From: Ruminococcus hominis
GTDB taxonomy: Bacteria; Bacillota; Clostridia; Lachnospirales; Lachnospiraceae
Length of the DNA stretch: 64,000 nucleotides
Reading direction: 5' to 3'
Assembly: GCF_014287355.1 (NCBI RefSeq)
Contig: NZ_JACOPE010000001.1
Location: 1,178,001-1,242,000, forward strand
The notes beneath the pieces were generated by a model. It worked only from the letters and a program-made list of their open reading frames with translations. It was not told the origin of the DNA and did not search any database. Position numbers and translations under genes: made by a program. Shown here piece after piece: positions 8,118 to 15,939 of the stretch (position 1 is its first letter; every line of letters starts with the position of its first letter).

Positions 8118-9086
8118 ATGGAAAAGAAAAAAGTAGTTGGTTTCTCATTTGGTAGAAAAATGTCAAACACAGAGGTCATGATTAAAGAAGCATTATTAGA
8201 ATGCGAACGTGCAGGAATGGAGATTCAGTTTGTACGTTGTGATGATCTTAACATTCATATCTGTACAGGATGTTGTGCATGTGTAGGTGGACTGATGTCA
8301 GGACGCGGAAGAGGTACATGTGTACATAAAGATGACGAATTCTATATCATTGAAGAAGCATTGATGTCAGCAGATGCTGTTATCGTTGGATCTCCGACAT
8401 ATGAATTTGCACCAACAGGTAACTTTAAAGTTGTCTGTGACAGAATCGGACCTTCTCATGATAAGACATTCCGTGGACCAGCAGTAGAAAAAGGAATCGA
8501 AGAGGGCAGAGATCCTCAGACATATCCAGATGTAAGAAGCGTAAAACCAAGAGTTGGAGCTTTGATTACAGTTGGTGGCGCAAGAACAGAGAACTGGCTG
8601 TCACTGTCACTCCCTAATATGTATGAATTTACAATGCCAATGGGAATCGATGTAATCGATAAATACAAATATTTTGGAGCAATGAATATTAGTCATGTTT
8701 TGGGAAGACCGGATGTTATGGACAGAATGACACAGCTTGGTAAGCATATTGTGGAAGCTCTGAACGCCAAGACAGAAGAAGAGCGTACAAAATATCGTGG
8801 AGATGATCAGGGAACATGCCCAGTCTGTCATGAAGACATTCTGACAGTCAGCCATAAAGGAAATAAAGTTGAATGTCCTGTTTGCGGTATCGAGGGTGAA
8901 CTGACAATTGAAGATGGAGATATCAAAGTAATCTTCTCAGAAGAAGAGCAGAATAGATCACGTCTTCACGATGCTGGTAAATGGGAGCACTCAAATGAGA
9001 TTCGTGATGGTGCTATGACACAGAAAAAAGTGGAGAACCTGAATGAATTAAAACAGAAATATATCGGTGTTGGTGAAGAAAAATAA
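8118..9086 (+). CDS. Iron-sulfur-type flavoprotein with C-terminal zinc ribbon, paralog 1
   Basis: A 322-residue flavodoxin-fold protein of the NADPH-dependent FMN reductase / iron-sulfur flavoprotein group. An FMN-binding loop is visible at FSFGRKMSNTE. A compact cysteine cluster (C49, C52, C53, C55, C68) sits where Isf-type flavoproteins hold a 4Fe-4S cluster. The C-terminus carries a CPVC-x15-CPVCG zinc-ribbon or rubredoxin-like knuckle (C234, C237, C253, C256). The start at 8118 is chosen over a TTG at 8016 because AAAGGA precedes it and it aligns with the paralogs at 20239, 55229 and 56389. Likely role: electron transfer to, or reduction of, a flavonoid-type aglycone; this is inference. 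Confidence 0.8.
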   Translation: MEKKKVVGFSFGRKMSNTEVMIKEALLECERAGMEIQFVRCDDLNIHICTGCCACVGGLMSGRGRGTCVHKDDEFYIIEEALMSADAVIVGSPTYEFAPTGNFKVVCDRIGPSHDKTFRGPAVEKGIEEGRDPQTYPDVRSVKPRVGALITVGGARTENWLSLSLPNMYEFTMPMGIDVIDKYKYFGAMNISHVLGRPDVMDRMTQLGKHIVEALNAKTEEERTKYRGDDQGTCPVCHEDILTVSHKGNKVECPVCGIEGELTIEDGDIKVIFSEEEQNRSRLHDAGKWEHSNEIRDGAMTQKKVENLNELKQKYIGVGEEK

Positions 9087-9097
9087 AATACTGAAAG

Positions 9098-9161
9098 AAA
9101 CCGCTAGGGACGGAGTTTTTTGGCATGCATGCGAGCCAAAAAACTCCGTCCCTAGCGGTTT
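9098..9161. repeat. 27-bp perfect inverted repeat, GGGACGG palindrome 2
   Basis: Arms 9098-9124 and 9135-9161 are perfect complements around a 10-base loop and contain TAGGGACGGAGTTTTTTGGC. It lies between the convergent flavoprotein and AraC genes, overlapping the AraC stop codon by two bases, so it probably works as a bidirectional terminator. Its inner arm matches the inner arm of palindrome 1 (TAGGGACGGAGTTT). Confidence 0.8.
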
Positions 9162-9975
9162 ATCCATTTTTACGATATCGTTCAGGAGTCATCCCAACAA
9201 TATTTTTGAACGTTTTTCCGAAATAACTTGGACTGTCAAATCCACACATTTGTGCTACATCGATGACCTTTTTTTCAGGATATTGAATTAAAAATTGTTG
9301 GGCATGACCAATACGAATGCTGGTGAGACATTGAATAATTGTTTCACCGGTATTTTTCTTAAATAAAGCACACATGTAATCCTTTGTAAGATTGACAGTT
9401 TCGGCCAATTCATTCAGGCTAATCGGCCGGGCATAATTTTCCTCTAACCACGAAATGACTTTCAAGACGAAAGGATTTTCGTGGGAATATGTAAATTCAT
9501 GTGTGCGCGTGATACATCTGGAAAGATCCAAAAGAAAATCGTAGCATTCTTTTGAATAGGAAAGCGTCTGATCACTGGAACGATTTTCATAAAGCCAGAG
9601 GAGTTTTTGAATATGCTGTTCGAAAATAGAGCCATCCGAAAAATGATAAGCGCCGGATTCGCCCATTTGAAGTAAAGCAAGAATATCAGAACAGAGAGGA
9701 CCATTGAAGGCAATAATATGCAAAGTCCAGTTATTTGTGACTGCCTGATAAATATGTTCCTGGTCAGGATAAATAAGAAATCCCTGTCCTTTTGTAATTA
9801 TGCTTCTTTGTTCATCTAAGATAAGTTCGCCCTGTCCTTTTACACAGTAGAACCATTGAAAGTAAGGAACTCCCTGAGGTCTTCGGACCGGTTCCTGCAA
9901 ATGATTTGCTCCAAACATCCAAAGTTGGATAGGAAGAGTCTGGGAAAATTCTTTGGAATGAAATTGATATAGCAT
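9160..9975 (-). CDS. AraC-family transcriptional regulator with cupin sensor
   Basis: A 271-residue AraC/XylS regulator. The N-terminal cupin-like ligand domain (about residues 1-150) includes FYCVKGQGELILDE and GFLIYPDQEH. Two helix-turn-helix motifs occupy residues 165-271, with LNELAETVNLTKDYMCALFKK as helix set 1 and DVAQMCGFDSPSYFGKTFK as set 2, then the conserved GMTPERYR. It is divergent from the GH3 glucosidase gene and is the likely activator of the 10174-13508 operon in response to a sugar. Unlike the four larger AraC proteins of this window it has no GH39-like domain. Confidence 0.9.
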   Translation of the reverse strand: MLYQFHSKEFSQTLPIQLWMFGANHLQEPVRRPQGVPYFQWFYCVKGQGELILDEQRSIITKGQGFLIYPDQEHIYQAVTNNWTLHIIAFNGPLCSDILALLQMGESGAYHFSDGSIFEQHIQKLLWLYENRSSDQTLSYSKECYDFLLDLSRCITRTHEFTYSHENPFVLKVISWLEENYARPISLNELAETVNLTKDYMCALFKKNTGETIIQCLTSIRIGHAQQFLIQYPEKKVIDVAQMCGFDSPSYFGKTFKNIVGMTPERYRKNG

Positions 9976-9984
9976 GTGTTAAAA

Positions 9985-10033
9985 CCTCAAATCTATATAT
10001 CGTTATATAAATATCATTATATTTAGATTGAGG
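9985..10033. promoter_or_regulatory. Inverted repeat in the AraC/GH3 divergent promoter region
   Basis: CCTCAAATCTA (9985-9995) and TAGATTGAGG (10024-10033) form an imperfect inverted repeat, one base missing, around a very AT-rich core rich in TATA. It sits directly upstream of the AraC start. It could be an AraC operator or overlap both promoters. Confidence 0.45.
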
Positions 10034-10173
10034 AATGCTGTCAAGGGCGTATAATGAAAGTATAGAATTCAGTAGTTTGCAGGCACATTGCTATTTATAG
10101 AAAAGAGCTTTGAATATTGAAAATTTAGCAGAATATGGTGATGTACGCAATCATGAAAGGAGAACGACAGAAC

Positions 10174-12375
10174 ATGAACTTAACAGAAGCACAGAAAGCA
10201 AAAGTAGAAGATCTTTTAAGCCAGATGACATTAGAAGAGAAGATTGGTCAGATGAATCTGGAATCGCCATCAATAGTAGGCGGGTTTGAAGTTCCGTTTG
10301 AAGAGTTGATCGAGATGATGACAGACGGACGTATTTCTCAGGAGGAATTCCAGAAAATCCTCGCAACTTCAGAGCAGGATTTCCATGAAGATGATATCCG
10401 TGCCGGTAAAGTCGGAGCAATGATGGTAAATGACCCACGTAAAAATAATGAATTGCAGAAAATCGCAGTCGAAGAAAGCAGACTTGGAATTCCGCTGATT
10501 GTAGGATTCGATGTAATTCATGGGTTCCGCAGTGTGTATCCAATCGCAATTGCAGAGGCAGGATCTTTTGATGAGAATCTGTTCGAAAGAACAGCAAAGA
10601 TGGCTGCAAAAGAGGCAAGAGCTTATGGAATAAACTGGACATTTGCACCGATGATCGATGTCGCAAGAGACTCTCGTTGGGGACGAGTTTCCGAGGGACC
10701 TGGAGAAGATCCGTATCTGGGGTCTTGCTTTGCGAGAAAGAAAATTCAGGGATTGCAGAATAATCAGGAGTCTGTAGAAGATTATGTGGCAGCCTGTGTA
10801 AAACATTATGTTGCATATGGTGCCTGCGAATCAGGAAGAGATTACAATACAACAAGTATGTCAATCTCTCAGCTTCATAATGTATATCTGCCGACATTTA
10901 AGGCAGCAGTAGAAGAGGGAGCTGCAACAGCAATGGCATCATTTAATGATTTGAATGGTGTTCCATGTACAGTCAATGAATATACACTTCGTCAGGTATT
11001 GAAAGATGGATATGGACTGGATGGATTTGTTGTCAGTGATGCAAATGGAATCAAAGAATGTGTGGCACATGGTATTGCTGAAGATGAAAAAGATGCCGGT
11101 CGTCAGGCTGTCAATGCCGGTCTGGATATGGATATGGGAACAAACATTTACTCCAAGAATCTGGAACAGCTGATCAAAGAAGGCAAAGTATCTATGGATA
11201 CAGTAGATGAGGCTGTGCGTAGAATCTTATCAGTAAAAGTATGGCTTGGATTGTTTGAAAACCCATATGTTCCGGATGAAGTGATCGAGCAGTATGAAAA
11301 AGCATTGCCGGAAGAACATGTTGCAACAACATTAGAAGCAGCGAAGAAATCAATTGTATTATTAAAAAATGAAAAAAATATTTTGCCATTAAATAGAAAT
11401 TTGAAAATTAGTCTGGTTGGAACTCTGGCAGCTGAAAAAGCAGAAGTTTGCGGTGCGTGGGCAATGGCATTTAATCAGGCAGACTGTGTATCAGTGTTAG
11501 AAGGACTGCAGAACAGTGGAGCAGATGTAAAATATTATCCATGTGGCGGACCGGAAGGTGCGATTAATGAAGAAGAAATTGAACAGGCTTGCCTGGAAGG
11601 AGATGTGATTATCGCAGTAGTTGGAGAGACTGCTGGTATGAGTGGAGAGGCATCTTCAAAAGCAGATACAACATTGCCGGGAGAACAGAGACAGTTGCTG
11701 GAAAAATTATTAGAATTCAGAAAACCACTTGTAACAGTATTGATGAATGGACGTCCGCTGGCACTTGGCTGGGAGGCAGAACATTTACCGGTTATCGTAG
11801 AAGGATGGCATCTTGGAATCCAGGCAGGAAATGCGTTGGCATCCGTACTTTTTGGAGAGACAAATCCGTCAGCAAAATTGTCAGCTTCGTTCCCGTCAGT
11901 AACAGGACAGTGCCCGATTTATTATAATCATCCAAGTACAGGAAGACCGGGAAGCAAGAGTAAGTTCACATCACGTTATCTGGATGCTCCGTTCGATGCT
12001 CTATATCCATTTGGCTATGGATTAAGTTATACAACATATGAATACGAGAATCTTCATGTGGAAGAAAAAGCAGAGGAACTGGAAGTAACAGTACAGGTGA
12101 AAAATACAGGAGACCGCGAAGGTATAGAAATCGTACAGTTGTACATGCAGGATGTAACAGCAAGTCTTGTGCGTCCGGTGAAAGAACTGAAAGGTTTTGC
12201 AAGAGTAGAGCTGAAACCTGGACAGGAAGAAATTGTTGTGTTACATTTGGCAAAACAGGATATGGGATTCTATAACAATCAGGCTGAATATGTATTAGAA
12301 GATGGAAAATTCAGAATCTATGCTGGTGGAAACTCAAGAGATTGTCTGTGTGAAGAAGTAAATGTTAAATTTTAA
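10174..12375 (+). CDS. Glycoside hydrolase family 3 beta-glucosidase
   Basis: A 733-residue GH3 enzyme of the BglX type that releases terminal beta-linked sugars with retention. The N-terminal TIM barrel contains DVIHGFRSVYP, SRWGRVSEGPGEDP and the nucleophile motif GFVVSDANG (Asp289). The alpha/beta sandwich follows, with GMSGEASSKAD probably holding the acid/base Glu. A fibronectin-III-like domain (about 640-733) ends the protein. No signal peptide is seen, so it acts on imported glycosides. The start at 10174 follows an AGGAG site; upstream in-frame ATGs at 10135 and 10153 have none. It forms a unit with the esterase 89 bases downstream and is divergent from the AraC gene. Confidence 0.93.
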   Translation: MNLTEAQKAKVEDLLSQMTLEEKIGQMNLESPSIVGGFEVPFEELIEMMTDGRISQEEFQKILATSEQDFHEDDIRAGKVGAMMVNDPRKNNELQKIAVEESRLGIPLIVGFDVIHGFRSVYPIAIAEAGSFDENLFERTAKMAAKEARAYGINWTFAPMIDVARDSRWGRVSEGPGEDPYLGSCFARKKIQGLQNNQESVEDYVAACVKHYVAYGACESGRDYNTTSMSISQLHNVYLPTFKAAVEEGAATAMASFNDLNGVPCTVNEYTLRQVLKDGYGLDGFVVSDANGIKECVAHGIAEDEKDAGRQAVNAGLDMDMGTNIYSKNLEQLIKEGKVSMDTVDEAVRRILSVKVWLGLFENPYVPDEVIEQYEKALPEEHVATTLEAAKKSIVLLKNEKNILPLNRNLKISLVGTLAAEKAEVCGAWAMAFNQADCVSVLEGLQNSGADVKYYPCGGPEGAINEEEIEQACLEGDVIIAVVGETAGMSGEASSKADTTLPGEQRQLLEKLLEFRKPLVTVLMNGRPLALGWEAEHLPVIVEGWHLGIQAGNALASVLFGETNPSAKLSASFPSVTGQCPIYYNHPSTGRPGSKSKFTSRYLDAPFDALYPFGYGLSYTTYEYENLHVEEKAEELEVTVQVKNTGDREGIEIVQLYMQDVTASLVRPVKELKGFARVELKPGQEEIVVLHLAKQDMGFYNNQAEYVLEDGKFRIYAGGNSRDCLCEEVNVKF

Positions 12376-12384
12376 TTAAAGGAG

Positions 12385-12440
12385 GAACAGTGCAGGAAAA
12401 GTCTATCGGACAGATAGAAAATCTTGTGCTGTTCTTTATA
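12385..12440 (+). other. Intercistronic hairpin between GH3 and esterase genes
   Basis: GAACAGTGCA (12385-12394) pairs with TGTGCTGTTC (12425-12434), enclosing a second stem TCTATC/GATAGA. Only a weak T tract (TTTATAT) follows. It may stabilise the upstream message or partly terminate it. Confidence 0.55.
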
Positions 12441-12464
12441 TAAATATATGGGAGGAAACAGAAA

Positions 12465-13508
12465 ATGAAAACAATAGAAGTTACTTTGAATGAAAAACGA
12501 AATGTCCGTTTAACAGCATTTATTCAGGATGTAGGAAAAGAATATCGAAATATTACCAAGAGACCAGGTGTACTGGTAATTCCAGGAGGCGGCTATATGT
12601 TCTGCTCAGACCGTGAAGCTGAACCGGTAGCGTTGGCGTACTTAAATGCAGGATATGATGCGTTTATTCTTAGATATACGATAAACGAGGTCGGAAGCTG
12701 GCCGGACCCATTACAGGATTATGAAGATGCAATGGAATATATCATCAATCATGCAGATGAATGGAATTTGATGGCAGATAAAATTGCAGTAGCCGGATTC
12801 TCAGCAGGAGGACATCTCGCAGGTGCAGCTGCAACGATTGCCAAGCATAAACCGGCAGCAGCAATTTTAGGTTATGCAGTATTAAATGAACAGGTTGATG
12901 AAATCGCGACCAATGCACCGAGAATTGTAGAAGAAGTAAACTATGATACTTGCCCATGCTTCCTTTTCGCAGCTCGTACAGACAATGTGGTTCCGATTCA
13001 TAACAGTATTCAGATGATGGATGCACTGGATAAGGCAGGAGTAACATTTGAGAGTCATATTTATGCATATGGACCGCATGGTTTTTCAACAGGTGATGAA
13101 TCCATCCAGACAAGAGAATCCGCATTTTGTCCAAGAATTCCAAATTGGGTAAAAGATAGTATTGGATTTTTAAAGGATGTGATGGGTGATTTTTATGTTG
13201 GAACAGCAGAAGATAAAGTACTTACAAAACCAAATTGTAAAGCACATATCACAGATGATGGTGCAGCATGGCTTTCTCTGGATTGTACGATTGGAAGAAT
13301 TTTTGGAAACCCGGCAGCAAAAGAGGCACTTGCGGATACAATCAAAGTGATGAAAGAGAAAATAACTCCATTTAGACCGGATATGACATTTGAAGATATG
13401 ATGACAACACTTAGTAAAATGAAATTGCTAGATTTGCTTCAGGAGCGTTCTATAGATGTGGACGAAGAGAAGTTGAATGAGGTGCTGGGAAAGATTCCGA
13501 ATATCTGA
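12465..13508 (+). CDS. Alpha/beta-hydrolase, acetyl-esterase-like, with unusual C-terminal extension
   Basis: A 347-residue protein. Residues about 1-240 form an esterase/lipase-fold hydrolase with the oxyanion loop VIPGGGY, the nucleophile elbow GFSAGGH and a late YGPHGFS carrying the catalytic His; this resembles bacterial acetyl-xylan or feruloyl esterases of the BD-FAE group. Residues about 240-347 form an added segment rich in charged helices that I do not recognise (it includes FEDMMTTLSKMKLLDLL). An AGGAGG-like site precedes the ATG. Downstream of GH3, it probably deacylates sugar esters before glucosidase action. No signal peptide is seen. Confidence 0.8.
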   Translation: MKTIEVTLNEKRNVRLTAFIQDVGKEYRNITKRPGVLVIPGGGYMFCSDREAEPVALAYLNAGYDAFILRYTINEVGSWPDPLQDYEDAMEYIINHADEWNLMADKIAVAGFSAGGHLAGAAATIAKHKPAAAILGYAVLNEQVDEIATNAPRIVEEVNYDTCPCFLFAARTDNVVPIHNSIQMMDALDKAGVTFESHIYAYGPHGFSTGDESIQTRESAFCPRIPNWVKDSIGFLKDVMGDFYVGTAEDKVLTKPNCKAHITDDGAAWLSLDCTIGRIFGNPAAKEALADTIKVMKEKITPFRPDMTFEDMMTTLSKMKLLDLLQERSIDVDEEKLNEVLGKIPNI

Positions 13509-13575
13509 TAAAATATGAATTTAAAATTTATAAATGATACGAATATAGAATTTTAGCAAAAAACAGGAGAGCGGA

Positions 13576-14712
13576 TCAAAAGAAATCTGTCCTCCTGTTT
13601 TTAGCAATTTTATCTGCAATATCCATAATGCGAGTATAATTTTTCTGGAAAAACATCTGATAACTTTTACAGTAGTAATTTTGATAACTGTTGGAAGTTT
13701 TATTATAGTCGCGGTTTCTTTGACAGCCACCCTTGCAAAGTGGATAATATTTACAACATTTACAATTAGAATCCAGTTTTTGAGAGCATTCTATAAATCC
13801 CGAATCTACCCGATGCTGATTGATTACATCTATCCGATCTGTGTTAAAATTACCGAGGAGATATTCGTCAAGAACATAGAAATCACATGGATAAACACTT
13901 CCGTCTGCTTCAACAACATTCTGGATTCCGCAGAATCCACGCTGCTCACAGGATTCTGGATAATAACCCATTGCGATTGCAACATAGTTTTCGAATTGAC
14001 GGATAAATGGCTGCTTTCCTTGCTGTAGATCGCTGTACCAAAGTTCAAAAAGATCAATCAAAAATTGTCCATATACTTCTGGTGAAAGCGAATGAGGATT
14101 GTTTCCGTGAGGTTCATTTAAAGGATCGAGACAGGCAATATATTGTTGATAATTCCATCCTTTTTTTTGATAAAAGGAATAGATGGTACGTATGTGAGCG
14201 GCAATTTGGGGCGTTACCACTGTTAAAATATTGTAATCGACCTGATATTGATCCATTAACTTGGCTGAGGCAACAACCCTGTCAAAAGTATCCTCGTTAT
14301 TTGCTGTACGTCGGTAGATATTGTGGATTTCTCTGGTGCCATCAATAGAAAGTCCTACCAGAAAATGATTTTCGTGAAAGAATTTGCACCATTCTTTATC
14401 TAACAGATAGCCATTGGTTTGGAACGAATTTGATATGGTAATGTTGTTTTTGTTATATTGCTTTTGAAAGGCGATAGCCTGCTTGTAGAAATCCAGACCG
14501 CGTAAGGTTGGTTCACCGCCCTGATAGGCATAACTGATATATCCTTCTGCATGAAGCAGAGTCTTTCGAATAACATTTTTTAAGGTTTCTTCCGTCATAA
14601 ATCCATAAGATTTATGTGTTCGCTTCTGGGCTTCATCGCAGTAAAAACAGTAGTCACAGGACATGTTGCACAGACTGGATGAAGGTTTTATAAGAACACT
14701 GATTGCGGGCAT
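13576..14712 (-). CDS. Anaerobic sulfatase-maturating enzyme (radical SAM)
   Basis: A 378-residue radical-SAM/SPASM enzyme that oxidises an active-site Cys or Ser of sulfatases to formylglycine without oxygen. The SAM cluster motif C-x3-C-x2-C is at C15, C19, C22. The C-terminal SPASM region includes CEQRGFCGIQN, VYPCDFY and the closing CKCCKYYPLCKGGC block for auxiliary clusters. YQGGEPTLRG is typical. The start at 14712 (minus strand) is chosen over 14850 because GGAGG lies just upstream of it. Divergent from the LysR gene, with two sulfatases behind that gene, this is the expected maturase for both. Confidence 0.92.
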   Translation of the reverse strand: MPAISVLIKPSSSLCNMSCDYCFYCDEAQKRTHKSYGFMTEETLKNVIRKTLLHAEGYISYAYQGGEPTLRGLDFYKQAIAFQKQYNKNNITISNSFQTNGYLLDKEWCKFFHENHFLVGLSIDGTREIHNIYRRTANNEDTFDRVVASAKLMDQYQVDYNILTVVTPQIAAHIRTIYSFYQKKGWNYQQYIACLDPLNEPHGNNPHSLSPEVYGQFLIDLFELWYSDLQQGKQPFIRQFENYVAIAMGYYPESCEQRGFCGIQNVVEADGSVYPCDFYVLDEYLLGNFNTDRIDVINQHRVDSGFIECSQKLDSNCKCCKYYPLCKGGCQRNRDYNKTSNSYQNYYCKSYQMFFQKNYTRIMDIADKIAKNRRTDFF

Positions 14713-14875
14713 ATAAATTCCTCCTGTTAGATTATTGCTTATATTCCAGACCATATGTTCGGGATAAAGTGAACGATAACAAATTATCTTTTGTTTTATA
14801 AAAATGTTTAAGTTCAGTTTACATGATACGCAGAGAAAAGTACAATGCAAAAAGAGGATTGTGTCATATCAAGAC

Positions 14876-14900
14876 TGCATGAATGATATAAAATCTGCAT
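14876..14900. promoter_or_regulatory. TGCAT direct repeats in the maturase/LysR divergent region
   Basis: TGCAT occurs at 14876-14880 and 14896-14900, 20 bases apart (two helical turns on one face). The second is within TCTGCATTTG, whose reverse complement recurs upstream of the sulfatase operon near 15831-15840. Likely LysR contacts. Confidence 0.4.
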
Positions 14901-14950
14901 TTGAGTAAAAGATAGATTTATGTTACCATGAAGTTATTGAGGTGAGCAGG

Positions 14951-15814
14951 ATGAATTTATTACAGATAAAATATTTTTTAGAAGTAAGCAAAACATTGAA
15001 TTTTACAAATGCAGCACAGAATCTATTTGTATCGCAACCTGCATTTAGCAGACAGATTCAGGCACTGGAAGAAGAATTGGGGGTAAAATTACTATTTCGA
15101 AATAATCGGAAAGTGGTACTTACAGAAGCAGGAAAAGTGTTTCAAAATCGATTTAAAAAGATTGTTAATGAGATTGAGGAAAGTTTAGAAGAAGTGAAAA
15201 GTAAGACCGCACATCAGGACTTTGTTCGAATTGGAGTATTGCAAGTGATTACTTCGGAGTTGATTGATAATTTATTAGAAAAATTATGCGGATTTTTCTC
15301 TCCGGAAAAGATTCAAATATACAGATATCGATTTGATGAGTTAAAGGAAGATTTTGAAAAAGATAAGATAGATATTGTTATATCTCTGGGCGGATTTTTA
15401 TCAGAAAGAAGCGAGATTGAGCACTATACGTTGGAACGAATTTCAGCTGGGATTATATGTTCTAAAGAGATGAAATTTAATCAGAAAAAGAAGGAAGTCC
15501 TGTATCAGGAACTTAAGAATAAAAAATTAATCTGTGTAGAAAAAGAATTAGATCCTGAGTTTGGAAAATATCAGGAAATGATATTGCATAAATTACAGAT
15601 TGCATCAGAACAAGTTATATATACGGGCGATGTTATAAATACGATTTTACATTTACATAAAAAGGATGGATATAGCATTTTTTACAAAAACCCAGATTTG
15701 CTTGAGTCTGAGAAGATACAGTTTATACCGATTGAGGATGAAAGCATCTATTTTAAGATTATGATAAGTTGGAAAAGAGAAAAGAAATTTCCAATAAAAG
15801 AAGTATTTGGATAA
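14951..15814 (+). CDS. LysR-family transcriptional regulator
   Basis: A 287-residue LysR regulator. The N-terminal winged helix reads LLQIKYFLEVSKTLNFTNAA and VSQPAFSRQIQALEEELG, the family signature. The C-terminal periplasmic-binding-protein-like co-inducer domain (about 90-285) is divergent and somewhat short. The start at 14951 has GAGGTGAGCAGG directly upstream; the GTG at 14942 overlaps that site and is less likely. Placed between the maturase and the sulfatase genes, it most likely senses a sulfated compound or sulfate-derived metabolite and activates both directions; that is inference from position. Confidence 0.88.
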   Translation: MNLLQIKYFLEVSKTLNFTNAAQNLFVSQPAFSRQIQALEEELGVKLLFRNNRKVVLTEAGKVFQNRFKKIVNEIEESLEEVKSKTAHQDFVRIGVLQVITSELIDNLLEKLCGFFSPEKIQIYRYRFDELKEDFEKDKIDIVISLGGFLSERSEIEHYTLERISAGIICSKEMKFNQKKKEVLYQELKNKKLICVEKELDPEFGKYQEMILHKLQIASEQVIYTGDVINTILHLHKKDGYSIFYKNPDLLESEKIQFIPIEDESIYFKIMISWKREKKFPIKEVFG

Positions 15815-15832
15815 AAACATGGTTTGATGCAA

Positions 15833-15846
15833 ATGCAGAATTGCAT
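15833..15846. promoter_or_regulatory. Candidate LysR operator upstream of sulfatase operon
   Basis: ATGCA-GAAT-TGCAT is a 14-base inverted repeat of the LysR-box kind. Its flanks repeat sequence from the maturase/LysR intergenic region (CAAATGCAGA, GCATGA). It lies 19 bases past the LysR stop. Confidence 0.45.
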
Positions 15847-15883
15847 GATGAGTTTCAGGCATTATACAAGTAAAAGCAAAATT

Positions 15884-15921
15884 GTTATAGTTTCTTTAGA
15901 ACGAGAGACTATAACTTTTTT
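15884..15921 (+). terminator. Intrinsic terminator in the sulfatase leader (attenuator candidate)
   Basis: GTTATAGTTTCT (15884-15895) pairs with AGAGACTATAAC (15904-15915), one G-U pair, followed by TTTTTT. The sulfatase ribosome-binding site AGGAG starts only six bases after the T run, leaving no room for a promoter in between. Transcription of the sulfatases therefore has to read through this terminator. Confidence 0.75.
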
Positions 15922-15939
15922 ATATTAGGAGATGATATT

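Noticed and set aside
9067..9291. 74-codon plus-strand open frame
   Set aside because: It overlaps the flavoprotein end, palindrome 2 and the antisense of the AraC gene, and has no coding character.
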